A DNA stretch of 28,510 nt from Scleroderma bovista (taxonomy: Eukaryota; Basidiomycota; Agaricomycetes; Boletales; Sclerodermataceae), in the NCBI GenBank assembly GCA_037178675.1, contig JAYMGJ010000413.1:1-28510 (forward strand), written 5' to 3'. The position numbers and the translations under genes were made by a program. Below, one piece after another: positions 28,080-28,510 of this stretch. Positions within the stretch are counted from its first letter, which is position 1; each line of letters starts with the position of its first letter. Below the pieces are notes generated by a model. It had not been told where the DNA came from, did no database searches, and saw only the letters and a program-made list of their open reading frames with translations.

Positions 28080-28468
28080 TCACATATCACCTTCACTTTC
28101 CTCGTCAGACGAATCAATGAATGCGGCGCTCTTCGAAGGTTTCCCCTTGGCTGACTCTGTACGGCGTCGTTTCCTGCCCACATCAGAGCGCTTCTTGCGA
28201 GGCTTTCCAACCACCTCCCCAGCAGTTCGCCGTTCTGCAACTTGCTCTTGAAACTGAACGCGTTGCTGCCTAGTCATGTACGCCCAGCGGCATGTACCCT
28301 CTTTCAACGCATCACGAAGGGCCCGGAGGTTTTCGACATTTGTGATGGCACGAGGGGACTGGAAGGGAACACCCTCCGGCCACCCAAGTAGATCAATGCC
28401 GTGCTTCTCCTTGATGGCCACCTCAAAGTTTGTGAAGTTGATACGAATTTTCTTCTTCGCAACAACAC
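28080..28468 (-). CDS. Last exon of a hypothetical protein gene, 5' part beyond this exon not resolved
   Basis: The exon follows a good acceptor (CACATACAG, ending at 28469) and is read in phase from 28468 to the stop at 28080-28082. It starts VVAKKKIRINFTNFEVAIKE, continues with a folded-looking part (GIDLLGWPEGVPFQSP, then LRALRDALKEGTCRWAYMT) and ends in a basic nuclear-localisation-like stretch (KPRKKRSDVGRKRRR) and an acidic tail (DSSDEESEGDM). Upstream exons lie to the right, mostly outside the window. I recall similar C-termini from agaric multigene families, possibly transposon-associated, but cannot name the family. Confidence 0.6.
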
Positions 28469-28510
28469 CTGTATGTGGGCATCAGACACTGTTAGACACT
28501 GTGAAGTAAT

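Noticed and set aside
1..28510. CRISPR arrays, bacterial operons, rRNA or prophage features
   Set aside because: No regularly spaced repeats with spacers and no ribosomal RNA signatures; the intron structure is eukaryotic throughout.

Overview
The window is eukaryotic and very probably from an Agaricomycete (mushroom-forming basidiomycete). Genes are cut by many 40-60 bp introns, intergenic gaps are short, the retrotransposons are of the chromodomain Ty3/gypsy type common in agarics, and a fragment of an agaric-type kinase-like protein is present. No bacterial features are seen.

There are two compartments. Positions 1 to about 11,030 are a transposon-rich block. It holds a decayed chromodomain Ty3/gypsy element (1-5042, cut by the left edge), a non-coding stretch with a minus-strand LTR-like promoter (about 5170-6240), an orphan 165-codon reading frame (6257-6754, minus), the 3' end of a second LTR element with an intact 314-bp LTR (7897-8210), a kinase-like pseudogene starting 14 bp after that LTR (8224-9610), and a 1.2-kb Tc1/pogo-like non-autonomous element (9810-11031) with a 263-bp palindromic MITE nested in it.

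Positions 11,287-26,485 are a gene-dense housekeeping block, whose exons I rebuilt by hand: histidine acid phosphatase (minus, 14 exons, 587 aa), SCD6/LSM14 mRNP protein (minus, 5 exons, 348 aa), an unrecognised basic protein (minus, 2 exons, 360 aa), ADE12 adenylosuccinate synthetase (minus, 8 exons, 432 aa), COX16 (plus, 3 exons, 125 aa), a membrane-anchored composite-type amidohydrolase (plus, 16 exons, 931 aa), a DUF4419 protein (minus, 2 exons, 519 aa) and a single-pass membrane protein (minus, 241 aa). The exon sums of all the spliced genes are exact multiples of three, which supports the models. ADE12 and COX16 diverge from a 155-bp shared promoter; the amidohydrolase and DUF4419 genes converge.

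The right end (26,486-28,079) is non-coding, with a tandem array of about 200-bp units, followed by the last exon of a gene that runs off the right edge.

I found no new multi-gene system. The most unusual signals are two long homologous introns in SCD6 (introner-like), three GC-AG introns with very small exons in the amidohydrolase gene, the nested inverted-repeat transposons, and a minus-strand LTR-like promoter with four AP-1/GCN4-type sites and 11-bp-phased repeats.
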